Below are positions 39,129 to 51,273 of a DNA stretch of 64,000 bases, piece by piece. The stretch comes from Diploscapter coronatus (taxonomy: Eukaryota > Nematoda > Chromadorea > Rhabditida > Rhabditidae). Each line of letters opens with the position of its first letter. The stretch's first letter is position 1. Location of the stretch: the NCBI GenBank assembly GCA_964036155.1, contig OZ038423.1, positions 43,725,249 to 43,789,248 on the forward strand, given 5' to 3'. Below the pieces are notes generated by a model. That model saw only the letters and a program-made list of their open reading frames with translations, ran no database searches and was not told the DNA's origin. The position numbers were made by a program, and so were the translations under genes.

Positions 39129-42100
39129 TTAGTCGCCTTTGAACAGAACCCACACACGGGGTGACTCAATGTAGCCTGAAATTATAAATTTTGAGAAAAT
39201 CAGTCTTCCATAAAAATAAAAAATAGAAAGTTTTATGAATAAATTCTGATGAATTATGCAAGTCAATGAAATAAAAAAAAACAATAAAAATATATTTTTT
39301 AAAAATGACTTTTGAAAAGTTCAGAAATTAATGAAAAGCAAAAATTTGAAATGTCGAGAAAAAAAAACATACTGGCGGATGAATCGAGCGGCAAATAGCA
39401 TCCGTGCTCGGACAGCGTGTGCGTCTTCAACTCGCCCCATTCTGCCACCTTCGCGTGGCAAATCGGACACAGGTAGCCGTGCTCGTCCCTTTAAATATTA
39501 TCATTGTTTTCTTAGTTTTATTGTTGTTGTTGTCTTTTAAATAAAGTTAACTTTTCGGAAAGTGGAAAATTTGAATTCAACTGTGTTTTGTTGTTTTGAA
39601 TGAAAGATATCGAATTCAAAGTTGAGTCATTTCAATTTTCACAAAACATAGACTCAAGCTTTTTTCTAAATTACGGAATTTGCATATTCAGGTGAAAATA
39701 TTTTATGATCAAATTTTGGAGAATTTAACTTTGTTAACCTCGAAAAGTGGTAACTATCGTAGAAAAACTTAACTTTATAAAATATTTTAAAATTACCTGT
39801 TGTGCTCCTCCATCTGCACGTATCGATTCGCCTTGAAGTCGCAGATTTTGCACTCGAATTTGATGATGCCCGTGTGGATTCGCTCATGGGTCATCACCTA
39901 AAAATTTGAATTTAGAAATCTATAATTAATGCAAAATCGCAAATTAAGTGATACTAATCTGATTTAAAAAATATATATTTTTTGCCTTGTGTTTTCTACC
40001 CACTCTTTGGAGAGTGTATGGGAGGAATATAGGAAAAAAGAAACAAAAAAGGTTAAATGAATAAGAGGCCTTTTTAAACTCCATTAAAAAACTAACCGCA
40101 ATCTCGCTGATGAAAATCTCCTCGCAAAAGTGGCATTGGTATGTTTTGGTGAAGACATGGGACATTTTCTTGTGTTTGCGAAGTTTGCGAGGCGTCAGGA
40201 ACTTCAGGTTGCACAGATTGCAGCGGAAGCCGGAATTGGCGCCTGCAAGTAACAAATGTGAGTAAAATTTTTAAAGCATTATTTGAATTTAAAAAATATA
40301 TGAAATGAGCAGAAAATTTATCCATCTAATTTAAATTTGGTCACAACAGTTCCCGAAATTAAAGTGACAATCTGAATAATTCGTTACCCCACTATTTCGT
40401 AGCCTATGAAATAGTATCAGAAAAGTTTTTGCCTTGCCCTATACCCTTAACTATGGGTAATGAAGTGTAGCGACTTATCCAAATTGCCAATTAAAGTCAT
40501 CACGATAATTGTTTTCTTACCCCTATGGAACTTCTTCCTGTGATTGAGAAGACGGTGATCCGTGATGAGGTTTCGAATCGGCGTGCACTCGAAACAGACG
40601 TAGGTCTGGAAAATAATGAGATAACATTTATCTTAAAGAATAAACCTTATCATCATGTTGTTATTTTTTAGTTTTATTTTATTTAAAAAATAATAAAGAC
40701 TAACCAATTCACATTCATGGTTCGCCAATTCTTGCTTGTCTTTGAGGCACTTGAAGCACTGCGTGCACTGCTCAAATTCCTCCATTTCGGGGTGCTTTTT
40801 CTGAACATTTTATAAATTTAGATTTTTTCAAAAGTAAACAAATACCTGAAAGTGCTTCTTCAACGAATACTCGTTCCTGTAGCGCTTGTCGCAGAACGGG
40901 CATTGAGGTGAGATCTGCAAATTTTAAATAAAGATATTAGATTAAAAGAAAGATTCAACCTTCTTCTTGTAAGGCCGCTTAGCCTTGATGCGGCCGTACG
41001 CATCGAACCTCGCCGGAATACCGCCGTTGTTCTCTCCAGGAAGAGGAATCCTGGAATTATTAGAACAGTGATTTTTGGGTCAAACTTTTTTCATGAATTT
41101 TCAATATCTAGAGAACGTCATTTCATTGACGGACAAATCTTGAATTAACTAAAATTAAAAGAATAATAGGGAAAAATGTCGTACGCTTCAAGGGGCGACA
41201 AGTATTTAGCAGCTTCGACCTCATCCTCTGGCGGAATGAAACCGCCTGTTTGCAGCTCTTCAATTCGATTCGCTTCGATCTCCTCCGCACGTTGTTGCTC
41301 CATTTCGGCTTCCTGGAGATTATTTCAAATTTTACTGCATTTTATTTGCGTTATTTCATTTCCTTTTCACATAATTTGTTCAAATTCGAGATTTTAACAT
41401 TGAATGAACGGAAACTGATGCGGTAATAAGACATTGAAAGAAAAATCGTTTAAAATAAAATGTTTCGTCGATAAATAAATTTGGAATACGAAACCTGCTC
41501 CGCGATGTACTCGAGGTAGTCCGGGTAGTGCCTGTCTCTGAGATGCCTTTCATAGACGTTCTTCTCGATGAACCGATTCTTGCATCGCTTGCAGCGAATC
41601 ATTTTCGAACGGATCAGACGGCGGATCTAAAAAATTCAATTTTCTTTTTCCGAGGTCTTTATTATTGAGAGGAGAATAATTTTAGAATGAAGTAAGTTAT
41701 TCTTTCAAAGAATTTTTGGCGAAAAAAGTAGAGAAAAAATAACCAAAACTAAAAAATAGACCTCATGAATCTCGACGGGGTGAGGCGGTGGCGGCGGAAT
41801 TTCAATGCCATCCTGTTGATCACGCAGTACTACGACTTGGCGAACCTCGGCTGAAATTAAAAAGAAATAAAAAATATTCGAAGTTTCATGAAATTTTACA
41901 CCTTCCGGCTATTTTTAATTCAAATTGAACAAGCTGATTCATGCTAATAAATCGATTTTTTCAAAAAAAAAATATTCTCTTCAAATTTTAGTAAAATGAT
42001 GGAATTGGGTAGTTGAAAAATAATTTTAAAAAAAACTGACCGACTCTGCAGACAGGCAACGCCTTACACTTGTGAGTGAGCGCTCTGCCTTGGTGGTCGA

Positions 42101-42453
42101 GAACGTAGCGTGGCTGCTGCAGGTCCAGGTTCGAGGGATGTTGTGTGCCGCGTAACTGAGCGAGAATCTCACCTGCAAATCATTTTAATCTAAAAAGACC
42201 TATCATTTCGCCTCAAGTTGATAATTTTATCAGTGAATTTTCAGAGATTCTATCATTTTTACGTAAGTTGCAAATGAGTCATATATAATTGAACGGCTTT
42301 GGAGACGAACAAGAGTGATGAATTCAGTCAAGGATTTTCGAAAAAATAGACAAATTTCCTTGTGAAATTTGGGAATTTGGACTAGACTTACTGAGTCCGG
42401 TGAGTTTCTTGAGGTTCTCCGTCAGCTTGTCTTCGACCATTTCGACAACCATT
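39129..42453 (-). CDS. Multi-C2H2 zinc-finger protein
   Basis: About twelve exons on the minus strand. The first ATG after the acceptor at 42,480 gives MVVEMVEDKLTENLKKL, an amphipathic helix. Next are a spacer (EILAQLRGTQHPSNLDLQQP), a proline patch (IEIPPPPPHPVEIHE) and about eight C2H2-type fingers. In order: CKRCKNRFIEKNVYERHLRD..H, CPFCDKRYRNEYSLKKHF, CTQCFKCLKDKQELANHEC, CFECTPIRNLITDHRLLNH, CNLCNLKFLTPRKLRKHKK, CHFCEEIFISEIAVMTHERIH, CKICDFKANRYVQMEEH, CPICHAKVAEWGELKTH. The last exon ends SYIESPRVWVLFKGD with TAA at 39,129-39,131. It is probably a nuclear DNA- or RNA-binding regulator; I cannot name the orthologue. Finger spacing is irregular and linkers are not the TGEKP type. The reading frame is open from the 42,479 acceptor to the ATG, so the true start could lie upstream, possibly in the kelch exons. 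Confidence 0.8.
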
Positions 42454-43224
42454 TGGCACTGGTTGAACTGTGCTATTCTGAAAAATTCGAATAAGTCTCA
42501 CGAATAATGAAAAATCGAAAAGAACCGGGAGCGGGAGAAAACGAAATGTGACCTCACCTTGCGAAAAATTACGAAAGTACGCGGTAAAATGCGAGCAGGC
42601 AGAAGAATGAGAGTGAAAGACTATAGTGGGTAGGTCGCAGAAGCAAATTCATAGTTATGCTACCAAGTCCCACTGATGAGAATTTTGGGCAATTAACAGG
42701 TTGGAGACGAAAAATTGTAAAGAAGATATATTGGGGGTAGATCGCAAAAGGCAAAGGGTTTCTAACAACCTTTCTAACGATCGTCCTCATAGGTCTGATG
42801 CGAACTAGCTGCTAAAGACGATAAAGAGTGTTTATTGGGGAATCAATCAAATTCGCATAATAATGAACGAAATGTTATTGGATAAGAAGTTGTGAAAAAC
42901 TTCGAAAAAATAATCAAATTATCATAGATTGTATGGATATTGCAATGAGAAACAAACAGGACTGTTCGGAATTCCGATTCCGAATTTTTCAAAATCATAA
43001 CTCCGAACAGCCCTGGAAACGAGATAAAGGAAAATATCCTAGTTTAAAAAGAAAATGACCTTTGAATAATTTATTGCAATCTCTCGAAATCAATTTCATT
43101 AACAACTGTCCATTTATCAGTTAATAAATGATATTCCTCTATTTTATTGCATAAAATCCCGTTATTATACGGATTTGTTATTCTAAATTCATATCAATTA
43201 CTATAAAATTTTAAACATATTAAC

Positions 43225-44361
43225 TCACCCTCCAATTGCACACAACTTTCCGTTAGCGACAACGAATGAATGACCGCTTCTTCCATAATTCATATCAGCG
43301 ATTCGAGAAATTCGACTGCCATCTGGAGCTGAGGGGTCGAAACACAGACAGGATTTGAATACTTCACCACTAAATATATAATGGTACATTATTTATCATA
43401 CAAAATTAACGACTTCTTTCCTCCAGTTATATAAATTCTTCCATTTAGGGATACAACTTCGACTAAATGTCGTATTTCTGGAATCTCTCCGATTTCAATC
43501 CATTCCCGTTCATCGTCTGACAATCGATATATCTTTCTAGTTTTACAACCATCAATAACTGAATATTCATAATTGCAATAATGAATATGCTATAATGTGA
43601 CCGTATAAAATCTCATCGCATGTTATTGCTTGAACACGCGTAATTGGACGAGGAAAAACAGGTCCTGTTTGCCATTTTCCATCTATTAAAACCTGAATAA
43701 ATTATTTCATGGGCTTTCATTCGATCTTCTTACATCAACTCGATCCGTATCTTCTCCTGTTTTAGAATCTTTTCCACCCAAATAATACAATTTGTCTTTG
43801 AAGTAAGCCACAGATGCATTAAGACGCCATTCAGGAGGATTTGGACCTGTAAAATTCTTTGAATCGATCATTCATGGATTTGTTGATAAGACCTTCGGAA
43901 ATTTGTCGAGTATTCAAATCATATATTTCAAATGATGTAATTATGTCGCTAATTCCTCTAATTGCAAAAATCTGAAGCTTAAGAATTATTCAAAATAACG
44001 AACATAAGAATGTACTTTATTCTGTGTAGTTGCTACTTCACATGGCATATAACAGTTGTGAAATTTTGCAATCTCTTCGACTGAGCGGGTAGATGAATCG
44101 AACAAGCATATTCTTCCTTCACGTTCATCATACATACCGTAATAGTAAACTAAATTATTACGAATAGTTTCAAAGTCTCTTATTTAGTTTTCAACATAAC
44201 TTCTTACGATAGAATAAGGTTTTCCTCTCGAGCGCTTTCGGCAGATATCTCCTGATTATTTGCATCATTCGTTTGTTAGTCCAGGCCAATTGTCCCAGGT
44301 CTTTGGATTCGGGATATTCGCAGATCAACAATATAATTTCGACTGGTAAATTGGCTAGCAT
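43225..44361 (-). CDS. F-box-like, kelch-repeat protein
   Basis: Minus strand, about seven exons with introns near 50 nt. It begins MLANLPVEIILLICEYPESK at 44,361, just after a GTTCAG acceptor. This LPxEI segment with AWTNKRMMQIIRRYLP resembles an F-box. Kelch-type blades follow: YYGMYDEREGRICLFDSSTR, FEIYDLNTRQISEG, VAYFKDKLYYLGGKDSKTGE, VEVVSLNGRIYITGGKK and GRSGHSFVVANGKLCAIGG. F-box/kelch proteins commonly serve as substrate adaptors for SCF-type ubiquitin ligases, a role inferred here from architecture only. The visible reading frame stops at TGA 43,225-43,227 directly after the last Gly-Gly. That TGA lies inside a strong splice donor (GGTGAGTTAA), and only about four of the usual five to seven blades are seen, so the gene may continue into a downstream exon. 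Confidence 0.7.
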
Positions 44362-45797
44362 TTTTGTTAGGAGACCTGAACAATCACCATAGTATTATTT
44401 CAAAATGGGAATAGTAAAAGAGTATTGATTGAGTGAGAAAGTCTGCAATTAATGAGTTTGAAATTGGTCATTGAAGAAAGGGGAATGAAACTACTAAATT
44501 GATGCGTCGCAATTTTATCAGACTAAAATTCGATTCCTAAATATGGTTTATCATTTAAGAATCCTAAAACTTGATGCATGCTGAAAAATGTAACAACTCT
44601 GGTTGAAGATAGATATAGGGGCTGTCAGACAATGATTCACAGTAGTGTATTGGCGGTTGTCTCTCAAACTTGGGTAATTAAACCTTTTATTAATAAAAAG
44701 AAAAGTACAAATAATACAAAAATTTCCAATTAAAATGCTAGAAGAGGTAATTGAAGTTCTACTATTAATTATATAGATTGTTTCCTTCAAATGAGGTTGT
44801 AAATTAAAATCTACGTTTATTTAAACACTTTCATTGATATTTAGAATTAAGAACGGAAATTAATAGCGGCAGAACGATAAAATAAATATTGGATTTGGCT
44901 AAAGAGTTTTTGAAATAAAATATCTTGAATAATATTTATTTCAGCTACAATTATCCCCCATCACTACTGGATGTCTTCGATAGTTGTCTGTCTCATGTGC
45001 ATTGAAATTTCTAATAATAGTCGAATAAAGATAATATTCATAAAATATAATTCGAGTCCCAAAGCTCCGCCTCTTGCAAGAATGCGTTTGTGGTAGAAAC
45101 GTGGTAATTTGAAACAGAAAATTTAGAAAGGAAGCACCCTTCAAACCCAAAATGTCTCAAAAACATCCAGCTTAGATCGACGATAAACCTCGTGAAACCC
45201 TTCTGATCAATGAAATTTTATATTGCATTTATTTAGTGTGTTGCATCTTTTTCATGTTGCGACGTTGTGTTGAATCGAAACGGCCGATTAAATTAATTAA
45301 TCATTAATTGAAAATTCATAGATATGTTATAATTTGTAAAGTGTATTCCGACTCCAAACTAGGCTACTCTGTAGCCGCTCTCCATGCACCTTGTTTGGTC
45401 GCACACAATTCCAATTTGATTTGACCCTTATCAATCCCCTTTTCTAGTAGATTCCGTTCCACAAGACAAAATACACTTCAGTGGGTCCATCCAAATTTGG
45501 CTACTTTTATCTTTCGATTGCAAAATCCTTCCAATTGATAGTTCTCAATTTATAAATTATTATCAAATTTTCTTATTTACTAAGAATTCGTACACTTTAT
45601 CATTTTGATTTTAGCTTGTCAGTTACATGGCTGGATGAATATTTTCTGCATTAGTTCGATGAAAGAATGCTTGTTTTTACCATTTTTCAGCTTTAAATTT
45701 ATGTTCAATGGAATACACGCGATAAAATCTCGATTTTGAAGTTTTCACCGATAGTTTTATTCCTAATTCTGAGTTCAGCTTGTTCAAGTGTGTAAAA
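44362..45797. other. Divergent promoter region, kelch gene and dhs-28
   Basis: About 1.4 kb between the 5' ends of the minus-strand kelch gene and plus-strand dhs-28. AT-rich, without supported coding sequence. It must hold the promoters of both genes; no specific operator-like element is recognisable by eye. Confidence 0.5.
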
Positions 45798-48700
45798 ATG
45801 GCGCTTCGCTTCGACGGTCGCGTGGCAATTGTGACTGGTGCCGGAGGTGGTTTGGGGCGGACGTATGCAATTGAGTTGGCGAAGCGCGGCTGCAAGGTGG
45901 TTGTGAACGACTTGGGCGGCGACAGACATGGCACTTCGGCTTCGACCTCCATGGCTGACAAGGCAAGGATTTTCCCTGACAATTTTAGAGATCTCTTTTC
46001 TGCAGGTGGTTGCCGAAATCAAGTCTGCTGGTGGAGTAGCCGTTCCCAACTACGACAGTGTCGAGTTCGGCGACAAGATCGTCAAAACCGCTATCGACAA
46101 TTTTGGAAGAATCGGTATGTTTGAATCATTTATAGAGCCTAAAAGCTGGGATAAAGTTATCTCTAAAGACAAGAAACCACGAATATGGCATTTGATGATG
46201 AAAGAAATCTTGAAAAATTTCAGACATCGTCATCAACAACGCCGGAATCCTTCGCGACGTCTCCTTCCTCAACATGAAGGAGCTTGATTGGGGTAATTTC
46301 TGCAAAATCACTTATGGGGACTACATTGGGATTTCAGACCTGATCTTCAAAGTGCACATGAAAGGAGCCTACTCGGTGACGAAAGCTGCGTGGCCGTACA
46401 TGAGAGAGCAGAAGTACGGTAGAATCGTGTGCACGTCCTCTAACGCGGCTGTCTTCGGAAGCTTCGGACAGACCAACTATTCGGCTGGTGAGTCGACTCA
46501 TCGCCCGCAGAGCGACGAGCGAAGGTTATATTTGCAATCGACCCGTGCAACCCCTTTTCCCGGTTTTGACCCCTAAAAACCCACTTTTTGCGTATTTCAC
46601 CCCCTGGTTTAACGTTAAAATAATCTCCAGCGTAGGAGGGAAATACCCCGTGAAAAGGTTTCTGATAAGCGAAGCCTCTTTTCACGGGGGATAATTCTGA
46701 TAATTATTTTATTTTCAATTGCATAGGAAAATCAATATGTATTACGTTGGATAGAAAGTCCTGCACCAAAAATAACATCTTATAAATTTTTTGGTAACTT
46801 CATTAATAATAGCAGTTATTCAACAATATAATCACCAAATATGTCCATCACCTTCGCCCATTTATTGGACAAATCGTTGATGTCCTGCGCCCAGTATTCA
46901 GGAGACTAGCACACGAAGAAGTTGTCGACTGCTGTTTTTAGGTCGTCGTCTTTGTCGATTTTTTTCTCTCGTAGGTGAAGCTTCAAAGGAGGGAATAAAT
47001 GGTAGTCTGACGGAGTGAGGCCCGGCGAATACGATGAATGGATGACCGGATGCCAGTCGAGCTTTGTGGTCTTTTGGTGGGTGCCCGAAGCAACGTGTAG
47101 TCGCGCATTGTCATGCAGAAAGTGGACAATTGAGCGTCTTGGCCGTTTTTCTTGAATTACGCCGACCAATTTTTGAAGCTGATCGACGTAGATGGTAGCT
47201 GTGATAGTCCTGCTTGCAAAAAACAGCTCGTAGTATATCGATCCTTTCGCGTCCCACCAAACGGAGAGGAAGTGTTTGCATTGGTGGGGCTCAGTTTCGA
47301 CTGCGCTGGTGGCTCTGCATCACGTGGGAGTCAGATGGCGTATTGTGTATCGTTGTCGTAAAGAATCCAGCTCTCACCTCCAGTCATTAGGTTTTTTAGA
47401 AATTCCTTTCGGTGCAGACGGAAGAGAAAAGACTGACAGATGTTAACACGCACTTTCTTATGGGCGTCGGTCAGTCGATGGGGGCTCATCTTAATTAAAT
47501 TTTTCGATAGCCGAGATCGTGAAAATGGACAACTATAGTGGCATTGGAGCATCCGAGTATCGTCTCCAATTATCACGTGGTAGCTTTTGGATTGACCTTG
47601 ATAGTGCTCTGCAATTCGCCGTTGTTGATGAAGGATGGTCGTTCACTGCGCTCATTTTCTTGGAGGCTCGTATCTCCTGCTGCAAAGCGATAGAACCAGC
47701 GGTTGACTGTCTAACGGGAAGCAGTACTCTCACCGAATGTATTGTTGATGTTAGCGGTCGCTCTGCTTGCATTGTTGTTTTGGCGCCACTTGTAGTAGAT
47801 AACTGTTCAAAGTGGGGGTTCACTTATAATAATCGTAAGTCATCAAACCCCTGGGTGCGGGCCCTTGTATACCCATGTGGTGATAGCTTAGAGAACATTC
47901 TACAAGGTTCTCACACTTATTAGGGCATTCGACTCATTTCTAGAAAATTATAGATTTTTAAAATTTTTGGTGCAGGACTTTCTATCCAACGTAATACTTT
48001 CTAAAGCTAGAATAGGACTTCTCTAACAATAAGTAAAGCAAACCTATTTGAATTGTATTTCAGCCAAGCATGCCTTGATCGGATTCTCTAACTCTTTGGC
48101 TTTGGAGGGCGAAAAATACAACATCAAAGCGAACACTTTGATCCCAACGGCTGGATCGAGACTTACCCAGACTGTCATGCCACAGGTAGTCCGATGAATT
48201 GTAGCGTTTTTCTAGACAAACTTCAGGAGCTGGTCGACGCCCTTAAGCCCGAATACGTGACACCGCTCGTCGTTTACATGGTGCATGAGACCTTCGACGA
48301 GAATGGCAAACTCTTCGAAGCCGGCGCGGGTTGGTACGGAACGCAGCAATATTACAGATCGGCCGGAAAAGTCATTACGAATGCTACTGCTGAGCAAGGT
48401 AATTACTTAGGATCCTAGAGAAGCAGTGCCTTACACCCATCTGACAGGACGTTATTTTCTATCTTCTATGTTCACTAATTCTGTCTTGCATGACTTGTAT
48501 CGTTCAAAATGAGACTATTTGCCAAAAAATCAAAGATTGGCGAAATTTTAGTTCGCGATGGCTGGAAGCAGGTTACCGACATGACGGGCGCTCGCCACAT
48601 GAACAAAATCGCCGAGGCCACTCAGGAGCTCATGGCCATTTTGGCAAATCACGGCGAAGAAACCGGAAACTCGACTACCACGACAACTACTGGGGGTGGA

Positions 48701-50619
48701 CAGGTCAGAGAATACTTTAGATTGAAATTTTTGAGAAATTAATCGTCAACTTTCAAATCCATGACACTTTTCAATAAGTTCTTCGATGATCATTAACCCT
48801 ACCCAAATGTTACTTCTCATAGGTTATATCCGTACAAAATGTGTCTTTGAAGCATTTACTAAGAAATTCTCATCGATTAATTTGAACTGAATGTTCTGAA
48901 ACTTCTTCTCTGTCAAGAAGCGGATGTTTATCTGGCTTATTCTTTGACTACTGCGTAGTCTGGTTGATTTCTTTCCTACAAATCGACATTTTTGTGATTC
49001 GCCTTTTCTGGAGCGCACTAATCGTTACGTGATTGTGTCGCTGTGCAATCAGCAACCTAATCACCCCTCAACTCAAATCGTTTTTATCTTATCAAACAAC
49101 AGAGCCTCCGCCTCTCTCACCAATTATTCCGTTGTCTATCAACTTCCTTTCACTTGGAATTTTCATTCATTATTCTTTTGACACGTTTCTGAAATTTATT
49201 CTCACTGCCGGAGATCAAAATGGTAGGAATTTTAGGGAAAGTTGTTTCAAACTATGATCTGATAGAACATCTTGCATTTTTCATAAACTAAAAAGCCTAA
49301 AATTTCCTTGGTAGGTTGAACTTCCATTAGCAGTCAGAGAAACGTCATATTTTTCTCTAGGTAGTCTATTTAGTTAGGATAATGTACCATAGATATCGGC
49401 AATTTATTTCATGGATACTTTGAAAACATTCGCCTGAGTCCTAGAAGCATGAAATTAACTTTCTGATAGATGGCCGATGTTTCATCACTAGTTTAATTTA
49501 CTGAAATAATAAATCGGAAAGCGAATCCAACATTTTGAATGAGTTCACGTTCTAGGAGCCGAATGTTTACGAGTTATATCAATTTTTTAAAACCTATAAA
49601 TGTTGTAAAATTTGGACTTTTGGGATCATGTTTTTAGAAAAACTTAAGAGCTAAAAAGATTCAAAATCCCTCTTACAATTCACCAATTATAAAACTCGAA
49701 TTTCAGACTGGAGGTGATTGGCCATCGAACATCAAAACCAGCGCGCTCTTCAAGGAGATGAACGATGGAGTTCATGTAGTTCTTTTATTTTTGTATTCTG
49801 AAAAGTCGAAATTTTCAGGCCGATCCCAGCGCTGTGAAGGGCATCAATGCGATAATTCTCTACTCCATCACTGACGGTAGCAAAGAAATCGGCAAATTTA
49901 GTAGGTTTTAAAAAGTTAGAATAATCAACTTAACTATTGTTGTCGTCTTGCAAATTTGCACTAACCACAAACGCGCTCCAATCAAACAGCCAGTATTAGA
50001 AGAAAAGTTCTTTTTTATTTTGCAAAAGTCATACACACCAGGGATAGTCGATCTAACGACGGTCTTCCTTATCTGGAGAGGCATCTCTTACCACCACGCT
50101 ATGACCACTTGAAATGAGTTCGGTTATTCGAAAAGACATCTAGCGCACGCGTCATTACCCCGCTTGCCTCGTCCACTGCAGGCTGTGCGATTTGAGCGCG
50201 TTTGTGATTAGTGCAAATTCCCAAGGAAACGACAACAATATTCTTTTCAATATTTCAATATAAAAGATTTCAGGCATTTAAACGACACATATTTGAATTT
50301 TAGCCCTGGACTTCAAATCAGCAACCCCGTCGGTGTACTACGGCGACATAAAGGGGGGAGAGAAGGCCACTGTCACTGTAACCGTTTCTGACGACGACTT
50401 CATGGATATCGCTGCTGGAAAATTGCCCCCACAGAAGGTGGGAGTAAATTCAAAGCAATAATAGCAGATATAATTTTTTAGTTAAAATAAAGCGTGAAAA
50501 TGGTTACCAATTTGATTTTTCAGGCATTCATGGGCGGTAAGCTCAAGGTGAAAGGAAACGTCATGTTGCTCCAGAAAATGCAAGGAATCCTCGAAGCCAA
50601 GAGAAAGGCCAAGATGTAA
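45798..50619 (+). CDS. dhs-28: DHS-28, peroxisomal 3-hydroxyacyl dehydrogenase/SCP2
   Basis: Eleven exons encode about 435-440 residues. An SDR domain starts [20 protein letters not shown] with the TGxxxGxG cofactor motif. NNAGILRD and [13 protein letters not shown] (catalytic Tyr and Lys) follow. After a linker ([13 protein letters not shown]) comes an SCP2 domain (about 49,707-50,619: [58 protein letters not shown]). Architecture and sequence match the dehydrogenase part of human HSD17B4 fused to SCP2 without the MaoC hydratase domain, as in C. elegans DHS-28. That enzyme carries out the 3-hydroxyacyl-CoA dehydrogenase step in peroxisomal beta-oxidation and ascaroside side-chain shortening, with a separate hydratase (MAOC-1). 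The C-terminus -AKM fits a PTS1 signal. Exons: 45,798-45,962, 46,006-46,114, 46,224-46,293, 46,339-46,488, 48,063-48,185, 48,225-48,398, 48,552-48,702, then four more. Stop TAA 50,617-50,619. Intron 1 uses a GC donor, and two introns carry transposon relics. Confidence 0.93.
46742..47994 (-). mobile_element. Mariner transposon, D34D type, inside dhs-28 intron
   Basis: A 1,253-bp element with perfect 32-bp terminal inverted repeats (TTACGTTGGATAGAAAGTCC and onward) flanked by TA target duplications (46,740-41 and 47,995-96). It lies in the dhs-28 intron between the exons ending at 46,488 and starting at 48,063, in the opposite orientation to the host gene. The dhs-28 exons on both sides remain in phase. 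Confidence 0.95.
46906..47823 (-). pseudogene. Decayed mariner transposase
   Basis: Read on the minus strand, the frame breaks into pieces. The N-terminal helix-turn-helix part near 47,600-47,780 ([10 protein letters not shown], then [17 protein letters not shown]) has in-frame stops. The middle part (47,331-47,576) holds [10 protein letters not shown], where Gly replaces the first catalytic Asp. The last part (46,906-47,169) keeps HDNARLH and [13 protein letters not shown], with 34 residues between the second and third catalytic Asp, the D34D spacing of mariner. Stops, frame changes and loss of the first Asp make it inactive. Confidence 0.9.
49937..50238. mobile_element. TA-flanked MITE in a dhs-28 intron
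   Basis: Terminal inverted repeats start TTGTTGTCGTCTTGCAAATT on the left and end with AGCGCGTTTGTG..AGTGCAAATT..CGACAACAA on the right. TA lies on both sides (49,935-36 and 50,239-40). The arms pair over about 50 bp. It is 302 bp long with no coding capacity, consistent with a Tc1/mariner-type miniature element. It occupies most of the ~400-bp intron between the exons ending near 49,901 and starting near 50,304. Confidence 0.8.
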
Positions 50620-50743
50620 ATCAAAATATTCGAAATCGACCAACGATATTAGTCAAAATAACGGCGAAATAGAATTCGCGTACTCGATTATTTGATTATT
50701 CCACACCTTTGACTTTGCTCAATCTGTAATTGTAATGTGTAGA

Positions 50744-50749
50744 AATAAA
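50744..50749 (+). other. Polyadenylation signal of dhs-28
   Basis: AATAAA about 125 bp after the dhs-28 stop codon, in AT-rich sequence with no other gene on this strand. Confidence 0.6.
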
Positions 50750-51273
50750 CTATCTTAGAAATTCGAATAATCCCGGATTTATTGAAATTAACGAATTCAT
50801 CATTAGACAATAGAAGAAAGAAAGAAATTTAGCGATAGTTTGTACAAACAGAAAAAATGTGATAGTTGAGAAGGTGAATCAAACGAAGAAAGGAATTACT
50901 TGAGACTGTTCAAAGCCAATTTGCGTAAAATGTTTGAGTATATATGAATTATAACGAGTCAAATAGATACGCAATTGGTTTTGACCGCATATAATTTTTA
51001 ATAAGTCGATATTTTATCATGTCACATATCAGAATATCGCTTTTTCGACCAATATAATTGAACTTTTCGATATGTAACATGACAAAATTCGTCTGTTCTG
51101 CATCATATAAATGAAAAAGCACGTCATATTCTACATAAACGTAAAATTATATGTATACTTCTGCTTAAACGAAATTTGTCGATCAATTGAAATATTCTAT
51201 TATTAGGTTTCGATAATCAATAAAATAGGAAATGGAAGAGTCAATTGTTATCAGGTCGAATTAATTAATTGAA
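50750..51273. other. Short spacer between convergent genes
   Basis: AT-rich sequence between the 3' ends of dhs-28 (plus) and the following minus-strand gene. No open frame or repeat of note. Confidence 0.5.

Noticed and set aside
42958..43014. Palindrome CTGTTCGGA..TCCGAACAG as a regulatory site
   Set aside because: It resembles fragments elsewhere in the window (around 20,403, 20,605 and 35,127) and is more likely a dispersed repeat remnant.
46645..46693. Short hairpin CCCCGTGAAAAGG..CTTTTCACGGGG as a mobile element
   Set aside because: Only about 45 bp with no target duplication; probably an isolated palindrome next to the mariner insertion.
47519..47923. A 134-codon plus-strand open frame inside the dhs-28 intron
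   Set aside because: It is the antisense of the decayed mariner transposase.
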